DNA of 6,050 bases from Sedimentisphaerales bacterium (GCA_030640865.1 DAOWIP010000531.1:1-6050); one strand, 5' to 3'; positions 1-6,050 are shown, counted from the stretch's first letter. Translations and numbers: made by a program. Notes: generated by a model from the sequence alone, not told the origin.

Positions 1-560
1 CGATCCTGCGGTGCCGGAAGCAAAGTTACAATTGCCTCCAGTAGCTCTTCAACTCCGGCGCCTGTTTTGGCGCTCATGGAAAAACATTCTTCTTTTTTAA
101 AGCCAAGAACATGTTCGATTTCCTCGGCCACCACATCCGGCTGGGCCGAGGGAAGGTCAACCTTGTTGATTACCGGTATTATTTCCAATCCCTGCCCTAC
201 GGCAAGATATGCGTTAGCCACCGTCTGTGCCTCGATGCCCTGTGTCGCATCCACTACGAGCAGCGCCCCTTCGCACGCTGCCAACGCCCGTGAGACCTCA
301 TAATTGAAATCCACGTGCCCCGGCGTATCGATCAGGTTCAGCATATAATCTTTGCCGTCGTATTTATACGGCATTGTTACCGCCGAGGCCTTTATCGTTA
401 TGCCTCTTTCACGCTCAAGCTCCATACTGTCGAGCATCTGCTCCTGGAGTTCGCGTTCGCTGACCGCCCCTGTGATCTGCATAATCCGATCTGCCAGCGT
501 ACTTTTGCCGTGGTCAATGTGGGCCACTATGGAAAAATTGCGTATTTGCTCTGTCTGCAT
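1..560 (-). CDS. lepA: Elongation factor 4 (LepA), N-terminal part, truncated by window edge
   Basis: Ribosome-associated translational GTPase that acts in the cytoplasm on stalled or mis-translocated ribosomes and in ribosome biogenesis. The reverse-strand frame from ATG at 560 runs open to base 1, giving 186 residues of a protein usually near 600. All GTPase motifs are visible: G1 AHIDHGKS (13-20), the switch I threonine in RGIT (T55), G3 DTPGH (78-82), G4 NKVD (132-135) and G5 SAK (163-165). LepA is favoured over TypA, EF-G or EF-Tu by the start [20 protein letters not shown], by [18 protein letters not shown] after G3, and by [13 protein letters not shown] at G4. AGGA at 568-565 lies four bases before the ATG, and a good promoter lies upstream. 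The missing part (domain II, the EF-G-like domains and the LepA C-terminal domain) falls outside the window; there is no sign of a broken gene. Confidence 0.96.
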   Translation of the reverse strand, partial: MQTEQIRNFSIVAHIDHGKSTLADRIMQITGAVSERELQEQMLDSMELERERGITIKASAVTMPYKYDGKDYMLNLIDTPGHVDFNYEVSRALAACEGALLVVDATQGIEAQTVANAYLAVGQGLEIIPVINKVDLPSAQPDVVAEEIEHVLGFKKEECFSMSAKTGAGVEELLEAIVTLLPAPQD

Positions 561-614
561 ATTATCCTGTATGATATTGGTATTATGTCATTGCCAATTA
601 ACTCAAAGTAAATT

Positions 615-643
615 ATTATATATCAGATTTCACAAAAACTCAA
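615..643 (-). promoter_or_regulatory. Probable sigma70-type promoter of lepA
   Basis: Read on the minus strand, TTGAGT (643-638) is followed after exactly 17 bp by a perfect TATAAT (620-615). The surroundings are AT-rich, and the -10 sits in a TATATAATAATT stretch. Transcription would start near 605-609 and give a leader of about 45-50 nt before the lepA ATG at 560. Four of six -35 positions and all six -10 positions match consensus. The assignment rests on motif and position only. Confidence 0.65.
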
Positions 644-658
644 TACCCATAAATCCTG

Positions 659-687
659 TTGACAGATTCTTCCGATAGTAGTAGTGT
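659..687 (+). promoter_or_regulatory. Candidate promoter for the glycan-degradation gene pair
   Basis: A perfect -35 hexamer TTGACA at 659-664 is followed after 17 bp by TAGTGT (682-687), a poor -10 that keeps only the first two and last consensus positions. Transcription would start near 693-695 and leave a leader of about 100 nt before the ATG at 796. The strong -35 with a weak -10 could mean activator dependence, but the -10 may simply be wrong. Its -35 lies only 15 bp from the -35 of the divergent lepA promoter. Confidence 0.35.
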
Positions 688-700
688 GCCTGTTGTTTCA

Positions 701-760
701 GAAGCATACATAGCTTCCAGGGATGCTGTAGGATGATATGCCTGAGCTTTATGCAGGTAT
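701..760 (+). other. Hairpin-containing leader upstream of the serine hydrolase/glycosidase gene
   Basis: Two short inverted repeats lie in the presumed 5' leader. The first is GAAGC (701-705) with GCTTC (713-717) around a 7-nt loop. The second is ATA-TG-CCTG (736-744) with CAGGTAT (754-760), where TG is a bulge and the loop is 9 nt. Between them is an imperfect tandem of two 10-mers beginning GGATG (721 and 731). They could be operator half-sites or RNA structure, but each stem is short enough to arise by chance. No known riboswitch class is recognisable and no T-run follows. Confidence 0.25.
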
Positions 761-785
761 GACACACGTTTTTCCAAAAGAAAGT

Positions 786-790
786 GAGGG
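786..790 (+). promoter_or_regulatory. Shine-Dalgarno site fixing the start at 796
   Basis: GAGGG at 786-790 lies five bases before ATG 796. This favours 796 over the in-frame GTG at 784, which has only an A-rich AAAAGAAA ahead of it and would itself overlap this site. Confidence 0.6.
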
Positions 791-795
791 TACTG

Positions 796-3252
796 ATGGC
801 AATTACATTTCCAAAAACAATTTTCCGCGGATGGGTTTTGGTTACCACTTTTTCCATACTGTTCGGTTCGAGTCTGACCGCGGCTGATCGGATGGTTTTT
901 CCAAGGGCCGATTGGCAGGAAGTCAGGCCGGAAGAGCAGAATGTGGACTCCGTCAGGCTGAATGCCGCCGTATCGTACCTGAAAGACAATTCCGGAAGGG
1001 ACAAAGTCAGGGAACTGGTAATAATTCGCAATGGTTATATGATCTGGAAAGGCGATAATATCGATAAGATGCATGGGATATGGTCGGCCACCAAATCATT
1101 TACCAGTACGGTTCTCGGCCTGCTCATCGACGATGGTAAGGCTACCCTTGACACGAAAGCCGGGGATTACCTGCCAGATATGGCCGCGACTTATCCCGAT
1201 ATTACTTTACGGCATTTCACGACTATGACCAGCGGTTATTATGCCGTCGGCGACGAGCCGCGCGGCAGGTATAGACACGGCCCGAGCAAAACTCCTTTCA
1301 AGCCGGGGCCAAAACCACTGTTCACACCTCCCGGTTCAAGGTACGCCTATTGGGACTCGGCGATGAATCAGTTTGCCAACGTCCTGACCCGTATTGCCGG
1401 TGAGGAGATCGAAAATCTGTTCCAAAAGCGGATCGCCGGGCCTATTGGTATGAACAGAAAACAATGGCGATGGGGGGACTTTGGTAAAGTTGACGGTATT
1501 GTGGTCAACGGCGGCGCCGGCAATAACAGCAAACATATCTTTATCTCGGCTCGTGAGATGGCCCGCTTCGCCCATCTGTTCCTGAACCGCGGCAACTGGG
1601 CCGGCAAACAATTGATCAGTTCGGCCTGGGTCGATGCGGCTACGAAACCACAGGTCTCAACCTCCCTGCTATTACAACGCCAAAGATCTTCCGAAGGTCG
1701 CGGCGTCTATGGCTATAATTGGTGGGTGAACGGCATAAAGCCCGACGGCAGGCGCAAGTGGCCCGGTGCCACGTTCGGTACATACTCTGCCAGCGGCCAC
1801 AACAACAATGACATCTTTATTATTCCCGAATGGAATATGGTCATCGTTCGTTTGGGCCTGGACCAGAAAGATGTGCGGATCAGTGACAATGTCTGGGGAA
1901 CCTTTCTGAATAAGGTGGGCCAGGCGATCAAGGGTACTGCTGGTCCGTTGCGGGTTCATCCGGACAATCCCCGTTACTTCACCGACGGCAGTGGCCGGGC
2001 CGTCTATCTGACCGGCTCGCATACGTGGGATACTATTGTTGATATGGGCCGGACAGACCCGCCGCGAAAATTTAATTTCCCGGTTTACCTGAATTGGATA
2101 AAGCGACTAAACCACAACTTTATTCGATTATGGACATGTGAACCGGCAACCTGGGATACATCAGCAAACAAGCAGAAGACCTTGTTAACGGCTGCGCCTC
2201 AGCCCTGGGCACGTACTGGTCCGGGTAAAGCCCTCGACGGCAAACCGAAATTCAATCTCGACAAGTTTAATCCGATTTATTTCGACCGCCTCCGCAACCG
2301 GGTCTCGGCTGCCGACAAGCAGGGAATATACGTCTCAATAATGCTCTTTGAAGGCTGGGCTATGCAGTTCTCAAACGGAGCCTGGGAAGGACATCCATTC
2401 AATCCGAAGAATAACATAAACGGTATTGACGGAGATGTGAACAAGGACGGCAAAGGGCTTGAAATTCATACCCTTGAAAATAAAGCTGTTACCGCTGTGC
2501 AGGAGACCTACGTCCGCAAGGTTATTGACACCGTCAACGACCTCGATAATTTGCTCTATGAGATTTCCAACGAAAACCACCCGCCCTCGACACAGTGGCA
2601 GTATCATATAATTCGTTTTATCAAAAACTATGAGAAGACCAAACCTAAACAGCATCCCGTCGGTATGACCTTCCAGTATAAGGGTGGAAAGAACGAAACA
2701 TTATTTAATAGCCCCGCCGACTGGATATCACCCAATCACCAGGGCGGCTACCGAGACAACCCACCGCCTGCTGATGGCCGGAAGGTCGTCCTTAGTGATA
2801 CCGACCACCTCGGGGGAATTTGGGGAAATCAGGCGTGGGTCTGGAAGAGCTTTATCAGAGGGTATAATCCGATCTTTATGGACACCTACAAGAACATGGC
2901 GCTGAATATTAGAAAAGGGGTAGATGCGGAGGCCATTCGCCGCAATATGGGATACACGCTTGGCTATGCCCGGCGTATGAACCTGACGGCTATGACGCCG
3001 CGTAATGATTTGGCCTCGACTAAATATTGCCTGGCTCATCCCGGCCGTGAATATCTAATTTACAATCCTGCCGCTGATAAGCCCTCTTTCACTGTGCGTC
3101 TGAAGGCCGGTTCTCACGACTACGAATGGTTCAATCCCGGCAGTGGCAAAGTTGTGCAAAAAGGTAGTATAAAATCAACCGGTGGCAAACAGAAATTCAA
3201 GGTCCCATTCAAGGGCGACGCCGTCCTCTACCTTAAGGCCAAAGATATGTAG
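796..3252 (+). CDS. Secreted fusion: beta-lactamase-fold serine hydrolase + TIM-barrel glycosidase-like + putative collagen-binding domain
   Basis: An 818-residue exported protein. Residues 1-29 form a Sec signal peptide: K7/R11, a hydrophobic core from W13 to about F23, and likely cleavage after SLTA (29). Residues 45-380 resemble the beta-lactamase/class C fold (PF00144-like). The nucleophile motif is S97-A-T-K100, Y185-W-D187 sits where this family usually has YxN, and SGH (333-335) followed by NNND sits at the third active-site position. Residues 384-720 look like a glycosidase barrel of the DUF4038/apiosidase-like type: RYFTDGSGRAVYLTGSHTW near the start, acid/base candidate N592-E593, and SDTDH (667-671) on a late strand. 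Residues 725-818 look like the putative collagen-binding beta domain (PF12904-like), with YLIYNP and YEWFNPGSGK. The protein is probably an esterase-plus-glycosidase acting on an external glycan; substrate unknown. It is first in a likely two-gene operon. An in-frame GTG at 784 is the alternative start. Confidence 0.85.
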   Translation: MAITFPKTIFRGWVLVTTFSILFGSSLTAADRMVFPRADWQEVRPEEQNVDSVRLNAAVSYLKDNSGRDKVRELVIIRNGYMIWKGDNIDKMHGIWSATKSFTSTVLGLLIDDGKATLDTKAGDYLPDMAATYPDITLRHFTTMTSGYYAVGDEPRGRYRHGPSKTPFKPGPKPLFTPPGSRYAYWDSAMNQFANVLTRIAGEEIENLFQKRIAGPIGMNRKQWRWGDFGKVDGIVVNGGAGNNSKHIFISAREMARFAHLFLNRGNWAGKQLISSAWVDAATKPQVSTSLLLQRQRSSEGRGVYGYNWWVNGIKPDGRRKWPGATFGTYSASGHNNNDIFIIPEWNMVIVRLGLDQKDVRISDNVWGTFLNKVGQAIKGTAGPLRVHPDNPRYFTDGSGRAVYLTGSHTWDTIVDMGRTDPPRKFNFPVYLNWIKRLNHNFIRLWTCEPATWDTSANKQKTLLTAAPQPWARTGPGKALDGKPKFNLDKFNPIYFDRLRNRVSAADKQGIYVSIMLFEGWAMQFSNGAWEGHPFNPKNNINGIDGDVNKDGKGLEIHTLENKAVTAVQETYVRKVIDTVNDLDNLLYEISNENHPPSTQWQYHIIRFIKNYEKTKPKQHPVGMTFQYKGGKNETLFNSPADWISPNHQGGYRDNPPPADGRKVVLSDTDHLGGIWGNQAWVWKSFIRGYNPIFMDTYKNMALNIRKGVDAEAIRRNMGYTLGYARRMNLTAMTPRNDLASTKYCLAHPGREYLIYNPAADKPSFTVRLKAGSHDYEWFNPGSGKVVQKGSIKSTGGKQKFKVPFKGDAVLYLKAKDM

Positions 3253-3281
3253 GGCGGGCCGTGGCCGCCATTTATTCTAAT

Positions 3282-3287
3282 GGGGAG
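3282..3287 (+). promoter_or_regulatory. Shine-Dalgarno site favouring GTG 3294 as start
   Basis: GGGGAG at 3282-3287 lies six bases before GTG 3294. The longer in-frame option, GTG 3261, has AGGG at 3251-3254 right behind the upstream stop codon and cannot be excluded. Starting at 3294 gives a compact signal peptide, whereas 3261 adds eleven residues including an acidic one. Confidence 0.5.
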
Positions 3288-3293
3288 TATGCT

Positions 3294-5744
3294 GTGTATT
3301 CACGTGGAATAATCGTGATTATTGTTGTTTGTTTGATCGCTTCCGTCGCAATTTCCCAGCCCTTACCGCCGATCCCTGATACCGATTATAAATTGATAGA
3401 CAATTTTTCTTATAGCTCGCAAAAGGCCGCTAAGCTCTGGAAACCTATGCGGAACAGTGGGCCTGCATCCCTGGTGAATATTGGCGGTCGTAAAGCCTTG
3501 CGCCTGCCCTGTAACTTTTATGGGACAAAGATCGAACGTGTGAGTTGGGACCGCGCCGTAAAGCTGGATATGACCTTATGCAGGGGTGTGCAATTTCTTT
3601 TTTATTGTCCTGACAATGCACCGATATCGAGCTTTAATATATTTTTCCGCAGTGGCAACGGATGGTATGGCGGCCGGTTTGACGCTCATGTTTCCGCCGG
3701 CTGGAACACCGTTAAGGTTGACAAAAAAGCCACTGCTATCGAAGGTCGCCCGGCCGGTTGGAGCAGGGTGGATACTATTCGTATTTCAGCCTGGCGAGGA
3801 CGGGACAGGGATACGGAGTTTTATATCGCTTCTCTGGGGCTTTTTGGTACTGGCGGTAACATTGTCATTGTTCGGGGCGATTCGGCAGCCCAAATCAAAC
3901 CCGCTAACGCAAAAACCATTACGCAATATACCGACGTAATGGCCAATTTTCTCGATCGTTCCGGCCTGGACTACCAGATAATCAGTGATCTTGACATTGA
4001 CGCCCAAAGGCTTAAGGATAAAAAACTTGTCATTTTGCCGTATAATCCCGGAATGCCGGACAATATAGCTGAACAGATTGCAAATTATATCCGGATCGGC
4101 GGCAAACTCATCGCTTGTTATATCCTGCCCAAACGCCTTCAGGCGGCTGTGGGTATCAAAACAGGTACACATGTCCGCGAGGAATATAAGGGTTATTTCG
4201 CTTCGATTCGTCCTTCCATACGGCCTTTGCCCGGTATTCCTGACATTACTTTACAAAACTCATGGAACATTTGTCGGGCTTCCGCTGTCGAAGGGCGCGG
4301 CCGTGTCGGGGCATGGTGGTACGACAACAAGGGTGTCTCTACTGGTAAGCCGGCTTTTGTCGTTAGCGATAACTGTATTTTCCTTACGCATGTAATGCTC
4401 TCAGACGACCCGACTCATAAGTTGCCTCTGCTTCTCGCTATGATAGGTAATCTTTGCCCGGACCTGTGGCGGCAGGCCGCGCAGGGGCGTATCGACCGAA
4501 TCGGCCGCTTCGGAGCTTATATTGATTATCAGGAAACAGTCAGGGGCATTCGCCGGCTTGCCGGTTCCGATCGTCCTGTTTTGACGGCACTGACGATGGC
4601 GGATGGTTTTCGCCGTCGTTCTCTTGAAAGCCTTAAAGTGGGTGATTTTCCCGAGGCCGTCGTTGGGGCTGAAAAAGCACATCAATATTTGACCGATGCC
4701 TACTGTCTGGCCCAAAAACCTCTATCCAATGAATACCGCGCCTTCTGGTGCAGCGATGCCCTTGGTGTGGCCGGTATGACCTGGGATGAGACAATCAGGC
4801 GACTTGCCGAAAACGGCTTTACCACCATTTTGCCCAACATGCTTTGGGGCGGCGTTGCCTATTATAATAGTAATATGCTGCCCGTCGCGTCGGAAGTGAG
4901 AGAGAAGGGCGATCAGATCGAATTATGCCTCGCTGCCTGTAAAAAGTACGATGTTCAATGCCACGTCTGGAAAGTCAATTATAATATGGGTTCACACAGT
5001 CCAAAAGAGTTCGTAAGCAAAATGAAGCTTCTTGGGCGAACACAGGTCGGCTTTGATGGTTCTGCAAATGACCGTTGGCTTTGCCCTTCACATCCGGAGA
5101 ACCAGAGGCTTGAAGTCGAGTCTATGCTTGAAGTCGCCCGAAAATATGATGTCCACGGCCTGCACTTCGACTATATCCGTTATCCCGGCAAAGATGGTTG
5201 CTTTTGTAAGGGGTGCCGTCGGCGGTTCGAGAAAACCATTGGCCGGCCCGTCAGAAATTGGCCCGCCGATCTTCGTAGTAACAGTAACCTGAATAAAAAA
5301 TGGCTTGATTTTCGTCGCCGTCAGATAAACGCTGTTGTCGCTGCCGTGTCCGGTCGTGCCAAAAAGATCAGGCCCGGCATCCAAATCTCTGCCGCCGTTT
5401 TTAATAATTGGCCCGTTCACCGTGATTCCATCGGACAGGACTGGAAACTCTGGTGCGAGAGCGGCTGGCTCGATTTCGTCTGTCCTATGGACTATACTGA
5501 CTCCAACAGTCGCTTTCAGCGCATGATCGAGCAGCAGCTTGACTGGGCTGGAAACGTACCCTGTTATCCTGGGATCGGCCTGACTACCTGGCCTGACCCT
5601 GCCGACATTGTCAGACTTATCGAGCAGATTAACATTACTCGCGGCTTAAATACCGGCGGCTTCACTATTTTCAACTACGGGCCAACCGAGGCCAATGACA
5701 TCCTGCCTCACTTGGGCAAAGGTATCACTCGAAAACTTCCATGA
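3294..5744 (+). CDS. Secreted multidomain glycosyl hydrolase-like protein with C-terminal GHL10/YddW-type barrel
   Basis: An 816-residue exported protein. Residues 1-22 form a signal peptide: R4, then a hydrophobic stretch from G5 to I20, with likely cleavage near AIS-Q. Residues 31-185 are rich in beta strands and aromatic residues and resemble a galactose-binding-like or CBM-like sandwich. Residues 188-395 alternate beta and alpha (IVIVRGD, KKLVILPY, GGKLIACY), like the class I glutamine-amidotransferase fold found beside many glycosidases. No convincing Cys-His-Glu triad is seen, so it may be structural. Residues 430-475 are helical. Residues 480-805 match the GHL10 (PF02638, DUF187/YddW-like) barrel: FWCSD, GLHFDYIRYP (622-631) with D626, a Cys cluster C636/C638/C641, and FVCPMDYT (728-735). 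It starts 41 bp after the upstream gene, which implies co-transcription. It probably cleaves a polysaccharide or cell-wall glycan; substrate unknown. An alternative start is GTG 3261 (827 residues). Confidence 0.85.
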   Translation: MYSRGIIVIIVVCLIASVAISQPLPPIPDTDYKLIDNFSYSSQKAAKLWKPMRNSGPASLVNIGGRKALRLPCNFYGTKIERVSWDRAVKLDMTLCRGVQFLFYCPDNAPISSFNIFFRSGNGWYGGRFDAHVSAGWNTVKVDKKATAIEGRPAGWSRVDTIRISAWRGRDRDTEFYIASLGLFGTGGNIVIVRGDSAAQIKPANAKTITQYTDVMANFLDRSGLDYQIISDLDIDAQRLKDKKLVILPYNPGMPDNIAEQIANYIRIGGKLIACYILPKRLQAAVGIKTGTHVREEYKGYFASIRPSIRPLPGIPDITLQNSWNICRASAVEGRGRVGAWWYDNKGVSTGKPAFVVSDNCIFLTHVMLSDDPTHKLPLLLAMIGNLCPDLWRQAAQGRIDRIGRFGAYIDYQETVRGIRRLAGSDRPVLTALTMADGFRRRSLESLKVGDFPEAVVGAEKAHQYLTDAYCLAQKPLSNEYRAFWCSDALGVAGMTWDETIRRLAENGFTTILPNMLWGGVAYYNSNMLPVASEVREKGDQIELCLAACKKYDVQCHVWKVNYNMGSHSPKEFVSKMKLLGRTQVGFDGSANDRWLCPSHPENQRLEVESMLEVARKYDVHGLHFDYIRYPGKDGCFCKGCRRRFEKTIGRPVRNWPADLRSNSNLNKKWLDFRRRQINAVVAAVSGRAKKIRPGIQISAAVFNNWPVHRDSIGQDWKLWCESGWLDFVCPMDYTDSNSRFQRMIEQQLDWAGNVPCYPGIGLTTWPDPADIVRLIEQINITRGLNTGGFTIFNYGPTEANDILPHLGKGITRKLP

Positions 5745-5779
5745 CGAACTTATTTTAGCTACCGATCCGATGTGAAACT

Positions 5780-5800
5780 GGGGGGGGTCTTAAGGGTGGG
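5780..5800 (+). other. Putative G-quadruplex-forming sequence in the convergent gap
   Basis: Eight consecutive G (5780-5787) are followed by TCTTAA, then GGG (5794-5796), T, and GGG (5798-5800). Reading the G8 as GGG-GG-GGG gives four G3 tracts with loops of 2, 6 and 1 nt, which fits the G3N1-7 consensus. It starts 36 bases after the stop of the preceding plus-strand gene. The last tract also belongs to a small hairpin, GGGC (5798-5801) with GCCC (5806-5809), so the two folds would compete. The motif is seen directly; folding and role are inference. Confidence 0.35.
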
Positions 5801-5814
5801 CTTGTGCCCCGAAT

Positions 5815-5834
5815 AAAAAAACTGGTTAAAACCA
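5815..5834 (-). terminator. Weak candidate intrinsic terminator of the SDR gene
   Basis: On the minus strand, TGGT (5834-5831), a TTTA loop and ACCA (5826-5823) form a 4-bp hairpin, followed by one G and a run of seven T (5821-5815). The hairpin overlaps the SDR stop codon (5828-5826). The T-run is good, but the stem is much shorter and poorer in G+C than in most efficient terminators. Confidence 0.25.
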
Positions 5835-6050
5835 CGGGCCTGACGTTGCCCGTCGCACTCGGATTTCATCGACTATAGCGTTACCGGTATGGCTCACCAG
5901 ATATAGAACCAGTTCCGCAATTTCTTGCGGTTGGATCAGTTCATCTTTATTGATGTCCGGCCGTACTCGGCTGACCATCTCGGTATCCACACCGCCCGGA
6001 CAGATAACATGCACACGGACATTGCTTTCTTTGAGTTCTTCCGCCATTGC
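5826..6050 (-). CDS. Short-chain dehydrogenase/reductase (SDR), C-terminal part, truncated by window edge
   Basis: The minus-strand frame is open from the window edge to TAA at 5828-5826, giving 74 residues, or about the last third of a typical 240-250-residue classical SDR. These are NAD(P)-dependent cytoplasmic oxidoreductases with a Rossmann fold. The diagnostic part is AEELKESNVRVHVICPGGVD (3-22) followed by T23: the helix after the active site, the next beta strand, and the PGxVxT motif that contacts the cofactor. QPQEIAELVLYLVS and NAIVDEIRVRRATS are the usual C-terminal helix and last strand, as in FabG-like and YkvO-like members. The Rossmann glycines and the catalytic Ser and YxxxK lie outside the window, so the substrate cannot be judged. 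The Met at 6047 is internal and not the true start. The gene is convergent with the glycosidase pair and probably unrelated to it. Confidence 0.9.
   Translation of the reverse strand, partial: AMAEELKESNVRVHVICPGGVDTEMVSRVRPDINKDELIQPQEIAELVLYLVSHTGNAIVDEIRVRRATSGPWF

Noticed and set aside
67..611. Several plus-strand open frames of 60-108 codons across this region
   Set aside because: They lie antisense to lepA, whose GTPase motifs are unmistakable, and their translations show no domain or fitting ribosome-binding site.
656..665. CTGTTGACAG as a regulator palindrome
   Set aside because: Only the outer four bases on each side pair, and the element is more simply explained as the TTGACA -35 hexamer.
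630..1074. Two overlapping minus-strand open frames of 133 and 144 codons reaching into the intergenic region
   Set aside because: They overlap each other and the signal peptide and hydrolase start of the plus-strand gene, run through both promoters, and translate to low-complexity, unfamiliar protein.
796..1935. Antibiotic-resistance beta-lactamase
   Set aside because: The fold and SxxK are present, but the second and third motifs differ from true beta-lactamases and the domain is fused to a glycosidase barrel, so an esterase-like role is more likely.
2431..2456. True dockerin module for cellulosome attachment
   Set aside because: Only one calcium-loop-like segment is present, it lies inside the barrel, and the paired-repeat C-terminal arrangement of dockerins is missing.
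1336..3039. Minus-strand open frames of 72-116 codons and one short plus-strand frame inside the serine hydrolase/glycosidase gene
   Set aside because: They are shadows of a continuous coding frame with recognisable domains along its whole length.
3586..5526. Alternative-frame open stretches inside the GHL10-type gene
   Set aside because: The main frame carries consistent domain signatures throughout; the others show no motifs or start signals.
5791..5821. Strong intrinsic terminator for the plus-strand operon
   Set aside because: The GGGC/GCCC hairpin (5798-5809) has only four base pairs and is followed on the plus strand by an A-rich stretch, not a T-run.

Overview
The window (about half G+C) looks like a chromosomal segment from an environmental, polysaccharide-degrading bacterium. 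The two central proteins combine domains in ways I associate with the Planctomycetota (PVC group), such as Phycisphaerae-like anaerobic or marine lineages. That placement is an inference from protein style; nothing in the window proves the taxon.

Layout. (1) 1-560, minus strand: the N-terminal 186 residues of the translation GTPase LepA/EF4, cut by the window edge. (2) 561-795: a 235-bp divergent intergenic region. It holds a good sigma70-type promoter for lepA (TTGAGT, 17 bp, TATAAT), a weaker candidate promoter facing the other way (TTGACA, 17 bp, TAGTGT), and a possible leader with two small hairpins ahead of the next gene. (3) 796-3252, plus strand: a secreted 818-residue fusion of a beta-lactamase-fold serine hydrolase (SxxK) to a TIM-barrel glycosidase-like domain and a C-terminal beta domain of the putative collagen-binding type. 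(4) 3294-5744, plus strand: a secreted 816-residue protein with a beta-sandwich/carbohydrate-binding-like region, a class I glutamine-amidotransferase-like alpha/beta region, and a C-terminal GHL10-type (YddW/DUF187-like) glycosyl-hydrolase barrel. (5) 5745-5825: a short convergent gap with an eight-G run, a sequence matching the G-quadruplex consensus and a weak hairpin. (6) 5826-6050, minus strand: the C-terminal 74 residues of a short-chain dehydrogenase/reductase (SDR), cut by the window edge.

How the genes fit together. The two central genes are co-directional and 41 bp apart. Both have Sec-type signal peptides and both end in glycosidase-like barrels with accessory domains, so they probably form a two-gene operon acting on an external or periplasmic glycan. 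The serine-hydrolase domain could remove an acyl decoration while the barrels cut glycosidic bonds, but the substrate cannot be read from the sequence. The flanking lepA and SDR genes lie on the other strand and look functionally unrelated, so the pair appears as a small carbohydrate-degradation cassette between ordinary genes. No tRNA, rRNA, CRISPR array, insertion sequence or phage gene was seen.
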